A stretch of DNA of 64,000 bases from Stenotrophomonas pavanii (GTDB taxonomy: Bacteria > Pseudomonadota > Gammaproteobacteria > Xanthomonadales > Xanthomonadaceae): positions 1 through 64,000 of the forward strand of contig NZ_FNFQ01000011.1 in NCBI RefSeq assembly GCF_900101175.1. The letters run 5' to 3'. A program made the position numbers and the translations under genes. This document shows positions 1 to 10,404 of the stretch, in pieces (within the stretch, counting starts at the first letter, position 1; every line of letters begins with the position of its first letter). The notes under the pieces are model-generated. The model was not told the origin of the DNA and ran no database searches. It saw only the letters and a list, made by a program, of their open reading frames with translations.

Positions 1-96
1 AAAGCCGCGCTTGTCGTTGCTGAATTGGCGAAACTGCTCTCCATGGACGGCCACATCCAGCGTGGCTTTGCTCACATCAATCCCGATCCCAAACAT
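1..96 (-). CDS. IS110-family transposase, N-terminal fragment
   Basis: The visible 32 residues start MFGIGIDVSKATLDVAVHG. The GIDVSK sequence is the first acidic motif of the RuvC-like DEDD catalytic domain that opens IS110/IS1111 transposases. The family performs RNA-guided DNA recombination with a DEDD domain followed by a serine-containing C-terminal Tnp domain, which is not visible here. The reading frame is intact up to the window edge. The ATG at 96 begins directly at the conserved N-terminus of the family. Whether the gene is complete cannot be judged. Confidence 0.8.
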   Translation of the reverse strand, partial: MFGIGIDVSKATLDVAVHGEQFRQFSNDKRGF

Positions 97-300
97 GGCA
101 GAACTCCGCTAGGCTGACAGGGTCGAGAGCTCTCCCCGCTTGCCCAGTCTTATCAGTTCGAGCGCCAACTCAACCAACTGTTCGGGCGGTTCAGGGAGAA
201 TCCGGCGTGGGGACCCAAGCTACTTCTCGGTCGCAAGACCTGGATCCACACGGTCGCCCACGCCGGGCTCTCGGCACCCAAGGTGCCAGATCGGCAAGAG
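97..300 (-). ncRNA. Possible IS110 bridge RNA region (noncoding end)
   Basis: This is the noncoding end upstream of the transposase. On the minus strand it holds a perfect hairpin (GGCACC-ttg-GGTGCC), then a 9-bp stem (CGGCGTGGG with CCCACGCCG) enclosing a loop of about 45 nt that itself contains GGTC-ttgc-GACC, and a GAGAGCTCTC palindrome near the transposase start. IS110-group elements encode a guide (bridge or seek) RNA in this position, so the layout fits. Boundaries and target loops are inferred; no covariance model was run. Confidence 0.33.
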
Positions 301-305
301 ATAAG

Positions 306-446
306 ATCCACGCCATGCGTGGATGAATCTCAATCGGAATCGAATTTTCCGAATTGAAATCGAAATGCATCCACGCATGGCGTGGCTCTACCGTGTCGAC
401 CCAGGTCGACACCTACCAGAGCAATCGACCCAGGTCGACACCCACC
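306..446. repeat. Cluster of SMAG/REP-type palindromes
   Basis: Four short palindromes occur here. The one at 306-324 (ATCCACGC-cat-GCGTGGAT) lacks a GTAG head. Another at 369-391 is the inverted partner and ends CTAC, the complement of GTAG. Those at 393-416 and 424-446 share the GTCGACC core and lie in the same orientation. The GTAG head followed by a GC-rich stem is the form described for S. maltophilia SMAG repeats. Confidence 0.75.
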
Positions 447-633
447 AAGGCAGAACGCAGTTCCGACAGATCGCGGCAGTCTGTCGAAGGCGGGGTGGCT
501 CCGGTTGCGGGGGCGTGAGCCGCATGGATGCGGCGACCGAGCCTCCATGGACGGATTCACGGCGTCCCCCGCAACCGGACCCACCCCGCCATCCCACGGG
601 AAACCCGCTGTTGCTTCGGCTGTTGCTTCTGAG
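447..633. repeat. Structured dispersed repeat, copy 1
   Basis: The core is an inverted repeat with 25-nt arms at 489-513 and 566-590 (24 of 25 match) around a 52-nt loop that contains the smaller hairpin GCCG-catggatg-CGGC. The same arms, loop and flanks recur in opposite orientation at about 36440-36620. REP-type palindromes bound the unit at 424-446 and 634-684. No open frame is shared between copies, so this looks like a structured noncoding repeat and not a gene. The stretch 97-775 holds no credible protein gene apart from the IS fragment. Confidence 0.65.
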
Positions 634-684
634 GTTGCCGGCCAGCGGCCGGCACTACCGCGGGTGCAGGGCGCAGCCCTGCAG
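634..684. repeat. SMAG/REP palindromes
   Basis: A palindrome ending CTAC (core TTGCCGGCC/GGCCGGCA) at 634-658 is followed by GTGCAGGGC/GCCCTGCAG at 664-684. They close the downstream side of the dispersed repeat. Confidence 0.7.
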
Positions 685-775
685 AACAAACCCCACCCCC
701 TACCAAGGTAGGGCGGCCCGCGCGGCAGCGCCGGACTATCCTCGAACCCATGACTTTGTCTGGGAGGGCTGCGTC

Positions 776-2656
776 ATGAACTACGAGGAAACCTACCGTC
801 GCTCGATCGACGAGCCGGAGGCCTTCTGGGGCGAGGAAGCCAAGCGCATCCACTGGCACAAACCGCCGCAGCAGGTGCTCGACTACAGCAATCCGCCGTT
901 CCGGCGCTGGTTCGTCGGCGGTGAAACCAATCTCTGCTACAACGCCGTCGACCGCCACCTGGCCGAGCGCGCCGACCAGCTCGCGCTGGTCGCCATTTCC
1001 ACCGAAACCAACAGCACCCGCGAGATCACCTATCGCCAGCTGTATCGCGAAGTGAACGACTTCGCCGCCGTGCTCAAGCACCTCGGCGTCGGCCACGGCG
1101 ACCGCGTGGTGATCTACATGCCGAACATGGCGGAAGCCGTGTTCGCAATGCTGGCCTGCGCGCGCATCGGCGCGGTGCATTCGGTGGTGTTCGGTGGCTT
1201 TGCCGCGCACAACCTGGCACTGCGCATCGACGACGCCAAGCCCAGGCTGCTGATCGCCGCCGACGCGGGCATGCGCGGTGGCAAGCTGATTCCGTACAAG
1301 CCGATGGTCGACGCCGCCTGCGCCGAAGCGGCGTCGCCTCCGCCACACGTGCTGATCGTCTCGCGTGGGCTGGATGCCGCCGAACCGCGCGTGCCGGGTC
1401 GCGACGTGGAGTACGCCGCGCTGCGCGCACAGGTGGGTGAAGTCGATGTGCCGGTGCAGTGGCTGGAAGCGAGCGAGCCGAGCTACCTGCTGTACACCTC
1501 CGGCACCACCGGCAAGCCTAAGGGCGTGCAGCGCGATGTCGGCGGCTACGCGGTGGCGATGGCGCAGTCGATGGAAACCGTATTCGACTGCAAGCCGGGG
1601 CAAGTGATGTTCTCCACATCCGATGTCGGCTGGGCGGTGGGTCATTCCTACAACGTGTACGGCCCGCTGATCGGCGGCTGCACGTCGCTGCTGTACGAAG
1701 GGTTGCCGACGAATCCGGACCCGGGCATCTGGTGGGCGCTGTGTGAGCAGTACAACGTGCGCACCATGTTCTCCTCGCCCACTGCCATCCGCGTGCTGAA
1801 GAAGCACGATGCGGACTTCATCCATCGCCACGACCTGCGCGCGCTGAAGTACCTGTTCCTGGCCGGCGAGCCGCTGGACGAACCGACCGCGCACTGGATC
1901 AGCGAAGCGCTCGGCAAGCCGATCATCGACAACTACTGGCAGACCGAGACCGGCTGGCCGGCGCTGACCCTGCTGCCGGGCCTGGAGATGAAGCCGGTGC
2001 GCTTCGGTTCGCCGGGCTTCCCCAACCTCGGCTACCGGATGAAGGTGATCGACGAGAACACCGGCGAGGAAGTCGCAGCGGGGCAGAAGGGGGTGCTGGT
2101 GGTGTCGCCGCCGTTGCCGCCGGGCTGCATGAGCACGGTGTGGAACGACGACAACCGTTTCCTGCAGAGCTACTTCAGCCACTTCAAGGAACTGCTGTAC
2201 AGCTCGCTGGACTGGGCGATCCGCGACGACGATGGCTACACCTTCATCCTCGGCCGTACCGACGATGTGATCAATGTGGCCGGACACCGGCTGGGCACGC
2301 GCGAGATCGAGGAGGCCATTTCGAGCCACCCGCGGGTGGCCGAGGCGGCGGTGATCGGGGTCAAGGACGAACTGAAGGGGCAGGTGCCGCTGGTGTTCGT
2401 TACCCTCAAGCAGGGCCTGGATGGCGAGGATCCGGCGCCGGTGGTGGCCGAGATGATGGCCACGGTGACCACCTCGCTCGGCGCGGTCGCGCGCCCGGCG
2501 CACGTGCACGTGGTCAACGCGCTGCCCAAGACCCGTTCGGGCAAGTTGCTGCGGCGCTCGTTGCAGGCGCTGGCCGAGCAGCGCGACCCGGGCGACCTGT
2601 CGACGCTGGACGACCCCGGCGCGCTGGAAGAGATCCGGCGGGCGCTGGGGCGTTGA
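776..2656 (+). CDS. prpE: Propionyl-CoA synthetase
   Basis: This 626-residue AMP-forming acyl-CoA synthetase should activate propionate to propionyl-CoA using ATP and CoA in the cytoplasm. The acetyl-CoA synthetase N-terminal segment covers about residues 10-65. The adenylation core carries the nucleotide-binding motif YTSGTTGKPKGVQ near residue 239, whose QRDVGGYAVAM continuation is typical of PrpE. The C-terminal domain carries the catalytic, acetylatable lysine in TRSGK (K590). The length matches enterobacterial PrpE (about 628). The frame is open far upstream, but ATG 776 follows a GGGAGG ribosome site and begins the conserved N-terminus. No methylcitrate cycle genes are adjacent. Acetyl-CoA synthetase activity is a possible alternative. 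Confidence 0.92.
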   Translation: MNYEETYRRSIDEPEAFWGEEAKRIHWHKPPQQVLDYSNPPFRRWFVGGETNLCYNAVDRHLAERADQLALVAISTETNSTREITYRQLYREVNDFAAVLKHLGVGHGDRVVIYMPNMAEAVFAMLACARIGAVHSVVFGGFAAHNLALRIDDAKPRLLIAADAGMRGGKLIPYKPMVDAACAEAASPPPHVLIVSRGLDAAEPRVPGRDVEYAALRAQVGEVDVPVQWLEASEPSYLLYTSGTTGKPKGVQRDVGGYAVAMAQSMETVFDCKPGQVMFSTSDVGWAVGHSYNVYGPLIGGCTSLLYEGLPTNPDPGIWWALCEQYNVRTMFSSPTAIRVLKKHDADFIHRHDLRALKYLFLAGEPLDEPTAHWISEALGKPIIDNYWQTETGWPALTLLPGLEMKPVRFGSPGFPNLGYRMKVIDENTGEEVAAGQKGVLVVSPPLPPGCMSTVWNDDNRFLQSYFSHFKELLYSSLDWAIRDDDGYTFILGRTDDVINVAGHRLGTREIEEAISSHPRVAEAAVIGVKDELKGQVPLVFVTLKQGLDGEDPAPVVAEMMATVTTSLGAVARPAHVHVVNALPKTRSGKLLRRSLQALAEQRDPGDLSTLDDPGALEEIRRALGR

Positions 2657-2660
2657 CCGG

Positions 2661-2724
2661 GTAGTGCCGGCCACTGGCCGGCACCCCCATCAATCCCGAG
2701 GTTGCCGGCCAGCGGCCGGCACTC
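2661..2724. repeat. Inverted pair of SMAG/REP palindromes
   Basis: A GTAG-headed palindrome (2661-2684) faces an inverted copy (2701-2724) directly after prpE. The pair can form two hairpins or one long stem and may mark the 3' end of the prpE transcript. Confidence 0.8.
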
Positions 2725-2871
2725 CCCTCTGCACTTGCGCTAAGCTCGGCCTGTCATCGACCTGCAATACGCGGCGCGCGCCGGGGAAGGCGCGTGCCCT
2801 CGGGGGATGGCACACAGGGGGGCGTGCCCGCGAGGGCCCGCCGGCATGGCGCATCGAGGGAGGGGGAGGCA

Positions 2872-3375
2872 ATGGCATTGCTGCACGCCAAGACGGCTGC
2901 TGGCCGTCAGGAAATCGAAGACCGTGGCCGGCGCCTGCCGGCGGGGCTGCGCTCGATCCTGCTGATGGTCGATGGCCGTCGCGACGACACTGAACTGCGC
3001 GGCCTGTTGGAAGGCCTGCGCGCGCCTGCCGATGCGCTGGAGCAGCTGGCCGCGCAGGGACTGATCGAAGTGATCGGTGGAAGCGCAGACGTGGCGCCCG
3101 CACGTGGCCTCAGCACCGGTCGCGAACACGACCCGGCGCTGTACCAGCAGCTGTACGACGCAATGAGCGAGGCGGTGCGGCGTCATCTGGGCCTCAAGGG
3201 GTATTTCATGCAGTTGAAGATCGAACGCTGCACCGATGCACTGGCACTGGAACGCCTGTGCCCGGAACTGCTGGCGGCGGTCGCCAAGGCGCGCAGCCCG
3301 GCGCTGGCCCAGCGCTGGTGGCAGGAAACCCGGCTGGCCCTGCTGGACACCGGCAGCGAGGTCGTGCAGGCCTGA
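2872..3375 (+). CDS. Conserved protein of unknown function
   Basis: This 167-residue protein is not recognised. ATG 2872 is preceded by a strong GGGGGAGG ribosome site, so it is preferred over the in-frame upstream start at 2794. There is no signal peptide and no membrane segment. The first 80 residues are charged and probably helical, with a winged-helix-like LRSILLMVDG...LRGLLEGLR pattern; the second half (from residue about 85) contains ALYQQLYDAMSEAVRRHLG and looks helical too. It is probably cytoplasmic. It lies 46 nt before the SUFU-domain gene on the same strand and could be cotranscribed with it. The good ribosome site and neighbour-like codon use support a real gene. Confidence 0.7.
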   Translation: MALLHAKTAAGRQEIEDRGRRLPAGLRSILLMVDGRRDDTELRGLLEGLRAPADALEQLAAQGLIEVIGGSADVAPARGLSTGREHDPALYQQLYDAMSEAVRRHLGLKGYFMQLKIERCTDALALERLCPELLAAVAKARSPALAQRWWQETRLALLDTGSEVVQA

Positions 3376-3421
3376 GCCAACGCGTAAAGTGATCGGTTCA
3401 CTTCCCCACAAGGAGTCCCGC

Positions 3422-4477
3422 GTGCAGGACGACCACGACGACACCGATACCCCTGGCTGGGACGCGATCAATGCGGCACTGGCACCGCTGTACGCGGGCC
3501 AGGAACCCCGCCACTACGGCACGGCATTGCCGTACACGCTGGGGGGCCAGGATCCACTGGATGGCATCAGCGTGTACTGGGTGGACGCGCCGCTGCCGCA
3601 TTGGCACTACATCACCTATGGCTTCTCCGAGCTGTATGCCAAGGAGAGCCGCGATGCCGCCGCCAGCGGCTATGGCTTCGAGCTGACCTTCCGCCTCGCG
3701 GCCGAAGCCGGCGAGGACGCCGGCAGCCCGCCACCGGTGTGGCCGATGAACCTGCTGCAGAACCTGGCGCGCTATGTGTTCGGCAGTGGCAACGTGTTCG
3801 AGGACGGTCACCACCTCAATGCCAACGGCCCGATCGCGCTGGAGACCGACACGCGGCTGTGCCATCTGGCGTTCATTGCCGACCCGCAGTTGCCGGCACG
3901 CGACACCGCCAATGGCCACCTGCAGTTCCTGCAGCTGGTCGGATTGACCGATGAGGAAATGGAGGCAGTCAAGCGCTGGTCCACGCGCGGCGTGCTGCAG
4001 GCGCTGCAGCCGGCAATGCCGCTGTGGGTCAGCGACCTGCACCGCGGCAACCTGCTGGAGGACCCGGTGCTGGCGGCAGAGGTGCGGGCCGGCAGCGAGC
4101 GCGAAGGCTCCAGCACCGGCATGTTGTTCATCGAGACACTGGACTGGCGCCAGGAGGCGGGCATGACCACGCTGGTGCTTGGCGCCGGCCAGGTGGCGAG
4201 CGTGTGCGAACTGCTGCCGCTGCGCCTGCGCCACGGCAGATCGCTGGAACTGGTCAGCCGCGAGCGGCAGTGGGAGTTCATCGCGGACGGGGGCGGTGAA
4301 GTGGCGGACGTATCCGCCGACAGCGCGCGCTGGTCACTGGACGAGGCGGGCCTGCAGGCCCTGGCAGGGGTGCGCGCCGAGCGCGGGGTCTACCCGCTGG
4401 CAGTAAGGTTGCGTATCGAGGTGGTGCCGACCTGCCTGCGCGATGCCAAGGGGGAAGTGATCCGCCAGATCGGCTGA
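3422..4477 (+). CDS. Suppressor-of-fused (SUFU) domain protein
   Basis: The 351-residue product matches the bacterial SUFU-like family: the N-terminal third has WDAINAALAPLYAGQEPRHY and the central part has WHYITYGFSELY, where the family is best conserved. No signal peptide is seen. Bacterial SUFU proteins lack an established role; several sit beside polymorphic toxins and are suggested immunity proteins, but no toxin is visible here. GTG 3422 is chosen because AAGGAG lies just upstream and the conserved region begins soon after; the frame is open further upstream without a ribosome site. It is possibly cotranscribed with the preceding unknown gene. Confidence 0.82.
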   Translation: MQDDHDDTDTPGWDAINAALAPLYAGQEPRHYGTALPYTLGGQDPLDGISVYWVDAPLPHWHYITYGFSELYAKESRDAAASGYGFELTFRLAAEAGEDAGSPPPVWPMNLLQNLARYVFGSGNVFEDGHHLNANGPIALETDTRLCHLAFIADPQLPARDTANGHLQFLQLVGLTDEEMEAVKRWSTRGVLQALQPAMPLWVSDLHRGNLLEDPVLAAEVRAGSEREGSSTGMLFIETLDWRQEAGMTTLVLGAGQVASVCELLPLRLRHGRSLELVSRERQWEFIADGGGEVADVSADSARWSLDEAGLQALAGVRAERGVYPLAVRLRIEVVPTCLRDAKGEVIRQIG

Positions 4478-4522
4478 TCGCGCCAATGACATCGAGGGGG
4501 TCGGAGCCGCGTGGTAGCCGAT

Positions 4523-4561
4523 GGGGTCAGATCCGTTCGCCACGCGAACGGCTCTGACCCC
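4523..4561. terminator. Hairpin between convergent genes
   Basis: The inverted repeat GGGGTCAGATCCGTTCGC / GCGAACGGCTCTGACCCC lies between the ends of the SUFU gene (plus) and the GST gene (minus). It has no T-run, but position and symmetry suit a bidirectional terminator. Related hairpins occur at 29687 and, more loosely, 13489. Confidence 0.55.
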
Positions 4562-4570
4562 TGACCAAGG

Positions 4571-5182
4571 TCAGGCCAGGCCTTCGGCCTTCAGCGCGGC
4601 CTGCACGCCGGCGTCGGCGTCCATGCGCGCCTTGTAGGCGGCCAGGTTGTCCAGGCCCGACAGGTCGACCTTGGTGCCGGCGGCCCAGCGCAGGGTGATG
4701 TAGAAGTACGGGTCGGCGAAGCTGCGGAAGCCGGCCAGCCACGGCTTGTCGGCCAGCTGCCTGTCGGCGGTCTCGAACAGGCCACGCAGGCGCTTGTGCG
4801 CGTCGGCGCGGATCGCGTCGTACTGGCCTTCGTCGGCAATGAACTTGCCCGGCGCGAACAGCGGCGAGAAGGCCGGATGCACGTCGGAATTGACGAACGC
4901 CAGCCAGCGGGTGGCTTCGGCGCGCTGGCGCGGGCTGCCATCACCGCCGAGGCCGGCCTGCGGGAAGCGATCGGCGATATAGCCCATGATCGCGGCGTTC
5001 TGCAGCAGCACGAAGTCGCCGTCGACCAGCGCGGGCACCGCACCGGCCGGATTGATCTTGAGGAATTCCGGACCCTTCAGGGTGTCCTTGTTCAGCAGTT
5101 CGACCTCGAACGGCTGGCCGGTCCACTGCAGGGCAATGTGGTCGGCGGTGGAACAGGCACCGGGCTTGCTGTACAGCTTCAT
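4571..5182 (-). CDS. gstA: Glutathione S-transferase, beta class
   Basis: This 203-residue cytoplasmic enzyme would conjugate glutathione to electrophiles or act in thiol redox reactions. The thioredoxin-fold N-terminal domain (about 1-80) begins MKLYSKPGACSTADHIALQ, with the cysteine at position 9-10 that beta-class bacterial enzymes use for mixed disulfides. The GSH-site VPALVDGD and Q-N-A-A-I segments follow. The helical C-terminal domain (about 87-203) ends normally for the family. An upstream in-frame extension to 5260 is rejected because homologues begin at MKLY. It is transcribed toward the SUFU gene. Confidence 0.88.
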   Translation of the reverse strand: MKLYSKPGACSTADHIALQWTGQPFEVELLNKDTLKGPEFLKINPAGAVPALVDGDFVLLQNAAIMGYIADRFPQAGLGGDGSPRQRAEATRWLAFVNSDVHPAFSPLFAPGKFIADEGQYDAIRADAHKRLRGLFETADRQLADKPWLAGFRSFADPYFYITLRWAAGTKVDLSGLDNLAAYKARMDADAGVQAALKAEGLA

Positions 5183-5266
5183 GGGAACTCCAGGTGATGC
5201 GGGCGGGAAACGCCCACTATCCCAGAGCCTGCCAGCAGGCGGCAACGCTGCCGCCGGCACGGATCG

Positions 5267-5725
5267 TTACGACTGCCGCGGCTTGAGGTTCTGCACCTTA
5301 TAGAAGGTGTGATCGCCGATGGTGGCCACCTGGTAGGCATTGCGCCAGTTCGGGCTGGCGATGGACAGCGCGGCGAAGTGGCTGGCACCGGGCACGATCT
5401 CGCGGCGCTCGCCGGCCGGCAGCGCCCAGTTGCGCTCGGCGTCGAAGGCCACGTTCATGGCCTCGCTCCAGGCCGCGTCGTTGCCCAGCTGGGTGCCGGG
5501 GGAGACGATGGTCGGTGCGAACTGCTTGCGTGCGGTGACCACCTGGCACATCGAATCACCCCACAGGCCGCTGTCGAGGCGGCGCAGCGCAACCTCGGCG
5601 ACGGCCTGCTGGCCGCGCAGGGTCTGGTCGCGGGCTTCCAGGTAAACGGTGGTGCTCAAACACAGTGAATCAGCGGCCGGCTGAGGCAACAACTGCGACA
5701 GCCAGAGAATCCAGGCCAGTTTCAT
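5267..5725 (-). CDS. Cell wall hydrolase, SleB-like, exported
   Basis: The 152-residue product has a short hydrophobic N-terminus (MKLAWILWLSQLLPQPAA) compatible with export, then a SleB-type hydrolase domain: STTVYLEARDQTLRGQQAVAE carries the family glutamate in the YLEAR motif, and ASHFAA and GDHTFYK mark the C-terminal half. SleB-like proteins cleave peptidoglycan as amidases or transglycosylases. ATG 5725 has an AAGGAG ribosome site at the right distance, so the longer frame to 5806 is rejected. It stands alone between gst and fadH, and substrate specificity cannot be read from sequence. Confidence 0.8.
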   Translation of the reverse strand: MKLAWILWLSQLLPQPAADSLCLSTTVYLEARDQTLRGQQAVAEVALRRLDSGLWGDSMCQVVTARKQFAPTIVSPGTQLGNDAAWSEAMNVAFDAERNWALPAGERREIVPGASHFAALSIASPNWRNAYQVATIGDHTFYKVQNLKPRQS

Positions 5726-5851
5726 ATAACTCCTTGCTCCGTATGGGTCGCACTCTCCGGTTCCGGCCGCGGGGGCGACAGGAGGCGGGGTACGACTTGG
5801 CGTCATGGGGAGGCGGCCATCGGGGCCGCCCCGTGGGCAGCCCCAAAAGAA

Positions 5852-6010
5852 ACGACCAGTACCGGTCGTGGGGGCTGCGCCGGCTCACCGGAAACTGGCT
5901 GGTGAGCGGAAAGATGGCGCAAGGTAGGGGGGCGTAGCCGAACGCATCGTGAACCGCCCGGCTTGACATTCAGGTTCGCCGGGGGTGACGGAAATCACAT
6001 TCCGTCCCCC
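5852..6010. other. Intergenic region with three hairpins
   Basis: Between the SleB-like gene (minus) and fadH (minus) there are hairpins ACGACC/GGTCGT at 5852-5869, GCTCACC/GGTGAGC at 5883-5907 and GACGGAA/TTCCGTC extended by G/C pairs at 5981-6010. The last may end the fadH transcript although it lacks a T-run. No gene is seen. Confidence 0.45.
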
Positions 6011-6023
6011 ATTCATCCGCAGG

Positions 6024-8900
<2,877 letters not shown>

Positions 8901-8995
8901 TCAAGCCAATCCGGCGCTACAGGCGGCGCCGAACCTGCATGCGGGCGGCTATGCAGGACCGAGCCCGTGCTCTGCGGGTGGCGGCAGGCACAGCA

Positions 8996-9019
8996 GCCGA
9001 GCGTGGGCCCGGCTCTACA
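8996..9019. repeat. SMAG/REP palindrome
   Basis: AGCCGAGCGTGGGCCCGGCT followed by CTAC, the GTAG-type repeat in inverse orientation, sits just beyond the stop of the minus-strand dehydrogenase gene. Another copy of this subclass lies at 59966. Confidence 0.65.
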
Positions 9020-9027
9020 TGACCGCG

Positions 9028-10047
9028 TCAGTCGTCCCAGCCGACCAGCGCCAGCTTGCCCACCGTGTGCCCGCTGGCCAGGCGCTGATGCGCGATGTCC
9101 AGGTTGGCTGCGTTGATCGTGCCCAGCGTCTCACTGAGCGTGCCGCGCAGCTGGCCGGCATCGATCATGCTGGCGGCGCGGCTGAGGATGCGGTGCTGTT
9201 CGATACGGTCGGGGGTGGCAAAGCGCGAGCGCGCGAACATGAATTCCCAGTGGATGCCGATGCACTTGGCCTTGTACGGATCGCCGATGCGCAGCGCGCC
9301 ACGCGGCTCCACGATCAGTCCGACATGACCCTGCGGTGCCAGCAGCTGGCCCAGCTCGTCCCAGTAGTGGTCGGTGTCGGCCAGATTCAGCGCAACCTGC
9401 ACCGCAGCGATGCCCAGCGCCTGCAACTGGGGTTGCAGTGGCTGCCGATGGTCGATCACGTGCGTGGCCCCCATCTGCCGGCACCACTCGATCGAAGCGT
9501 CGCGCGAAGCCGTGGCGATCACCTCGAAACCGGCGTGGCGGGCGAGCTGGATCGCCATCGAGCCCACGCCGCCCGCACCGCCGATCACCAGCAGGTGCTG
9601 GCCGCCATGGCGGCGGTCGTCCAGATGCAGGGGCATGCGCTGGAACAACAGCTCCCACGCGGTCAGCGTGGTCAGGGGCAGCGCGGCGGCTTCGGCGAAA
9701 TCGAGCGTGGTCGGCTTGCGGGCGACCAGCCGTTCGTCCACCCATTGGTACTGCGCATTGCAGCCCGGGCGGGTGACGTCGCCGGCGAAGTAGACCTCGT
9801 CGCCGGAGGCAAACAGGCTGGCCTCATCGCCGATGGCTTCAACGACGCCGGCGGCGTCCCAGCCGAGCACCCGCGGCGTCTCCAGCGTTGCCGGATCGGT
9901 GGCGGCCCGCTGCTTGGCGTCGACCGGGTTGACCGAGACCGCTTCGATCCGGACCAGCAGGTCCCGGCCGCGTGGAGGCAACGGTGGTGGCAGCAGGACA
10001 TCACGCAGGGCAGGGGCGTATTCACGACTCAGGGCGACGGCTTTCAT
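9028..10047 (-). CDS. Zinc-type alcohol dehydrogenase-like quinone oxidoreductase
   Basis: This 339-residue MDR-superfamily enzyme has the GroES-like N-terminal domain (about 25-130; VSVNPVDAKQR, GWDAAGVVEAIG) and an NADPH-binding Rossmann domain with LVIGGAGGVGSMAIQLARH near residue 150. The catalytic-zinc cysteine/histidine ligands of classical alcohol dehydrogenases are absent (D-A-K replaces the C-x-T pattern), so a zinc-independent quinone/enone reductase is the likely activity despite the usual family name. ATG 10047 opens the conserved MKAVAL start. It is divergent from ompA across a 357-nt region; the substrate is unknown. Confidence 0.85.
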   Translation of the reverse strand: MKAVALSREYAPALRDVLLPPPLPPRGRDLLVRIEAVSVNPVDAKQRAATDPATLETPRVLGWDAAGVVEAIGDEASLFASGDEVYFAGDVTRPGCNAQYQWVDERLVARKPTTLDFAEAAALPLTTLTAWELLFQRMPLHLDDRRHGGQHLLVIGGAGGVGSMAIQLARHAGFEVIATASRDASIEWCRQMGATHVIDHRQPLQPQLQALGIAAVQVALNLADTDHYWDELGQLLAPQGHVGLIVEPRGALRIGDPYKAKCIGIHWEFMFARSRFATPDRIEQHRILSRAASMIDAGQLRGTLSETLGTINAANLDIAHQRLASGHTVGKLALVGWDD

Positions 10048-10404
10048 CACGGCTCCGGCTGGGTTCGTGATCCCATCATAAGGTTCCTCACGTTTCCGCA
10101 AACGCGCTGAACCGTGTGATGCGGCGCGTTGCGCAATATGTCGCATTCGACACTTAAACCCCGTCAAACCCTTGCAGTGCGTGGGTCTTGCGGATTTTCA
10201 TCATCCTGTATAGGGTTTCAACGTCGGACCGGTGGCCGGTCGGGCGCAACACTTCACATGTTACGGGACTGTTAACATGGCCTTCACCCGCCTGAGCATA
10301 ATGTTCGCGGCGGTGGCGTGCTGAATCGGCTGTCGTACATCGATGCACTAGTGCTGGCCCATGCCTCTACCGGTTTCATACCCCCGAAATAGGAGCTGTA
10401 CTCA
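10048..10404. promoter_or_regulatory. Divergent intergenic region upstream of ompA
   Basis: This 357-nt gap holds no gene. It contains promoter-like elements on the plus strand (TTGCGG at 10188 with TATAGG at 10209; CATAAT at 10297), an inverted repeat CATGTTA (10257-10263) / TAACATG (10273-10279), and a ribosome site AGGAGC just before ompA. The long leader suits post-transcriptional control, as is known for ompA genes elsewhere. Confidence 0.45.

Larger units (their letters stand above)
1..305 (-). mobile_element. IS110-family insertion sequence, 5' end only
   Basis: The window opens inside an insertion sequence read on the minus strand: the first 32 codons of an IS110-type transposase plus about 200 nt of upstream noncoding end. 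The outer boundary is inferred to lie near 300-306, because chromosomal REP-type palindromes begin at 306. The palindrome at 306-324 lacks the GTAG head that other copies of this class carry, as expected if the element inserted at that head. The other end lies outside the window, so the subgroup and full length cannot be fixed. Confidence 0.6.

Noticed and set aside
150-357. Coding-like plus-strand reading (QFERQLNQLFGRFRENPAWG) in the IS end
   Set aside because: It has no start codon with a ribosome site, matches no family I know, and runs into REP palindromes; the region is better explained as a structured noncoding IS end.
557-2674. 705-residue open frame antisense to prpE
   Set aside because: It mirrors a well-supported gene; composition is rich in Arg, His and Gln as expected for antisense frames in GC-rich DNA, and no domain is recognisable.
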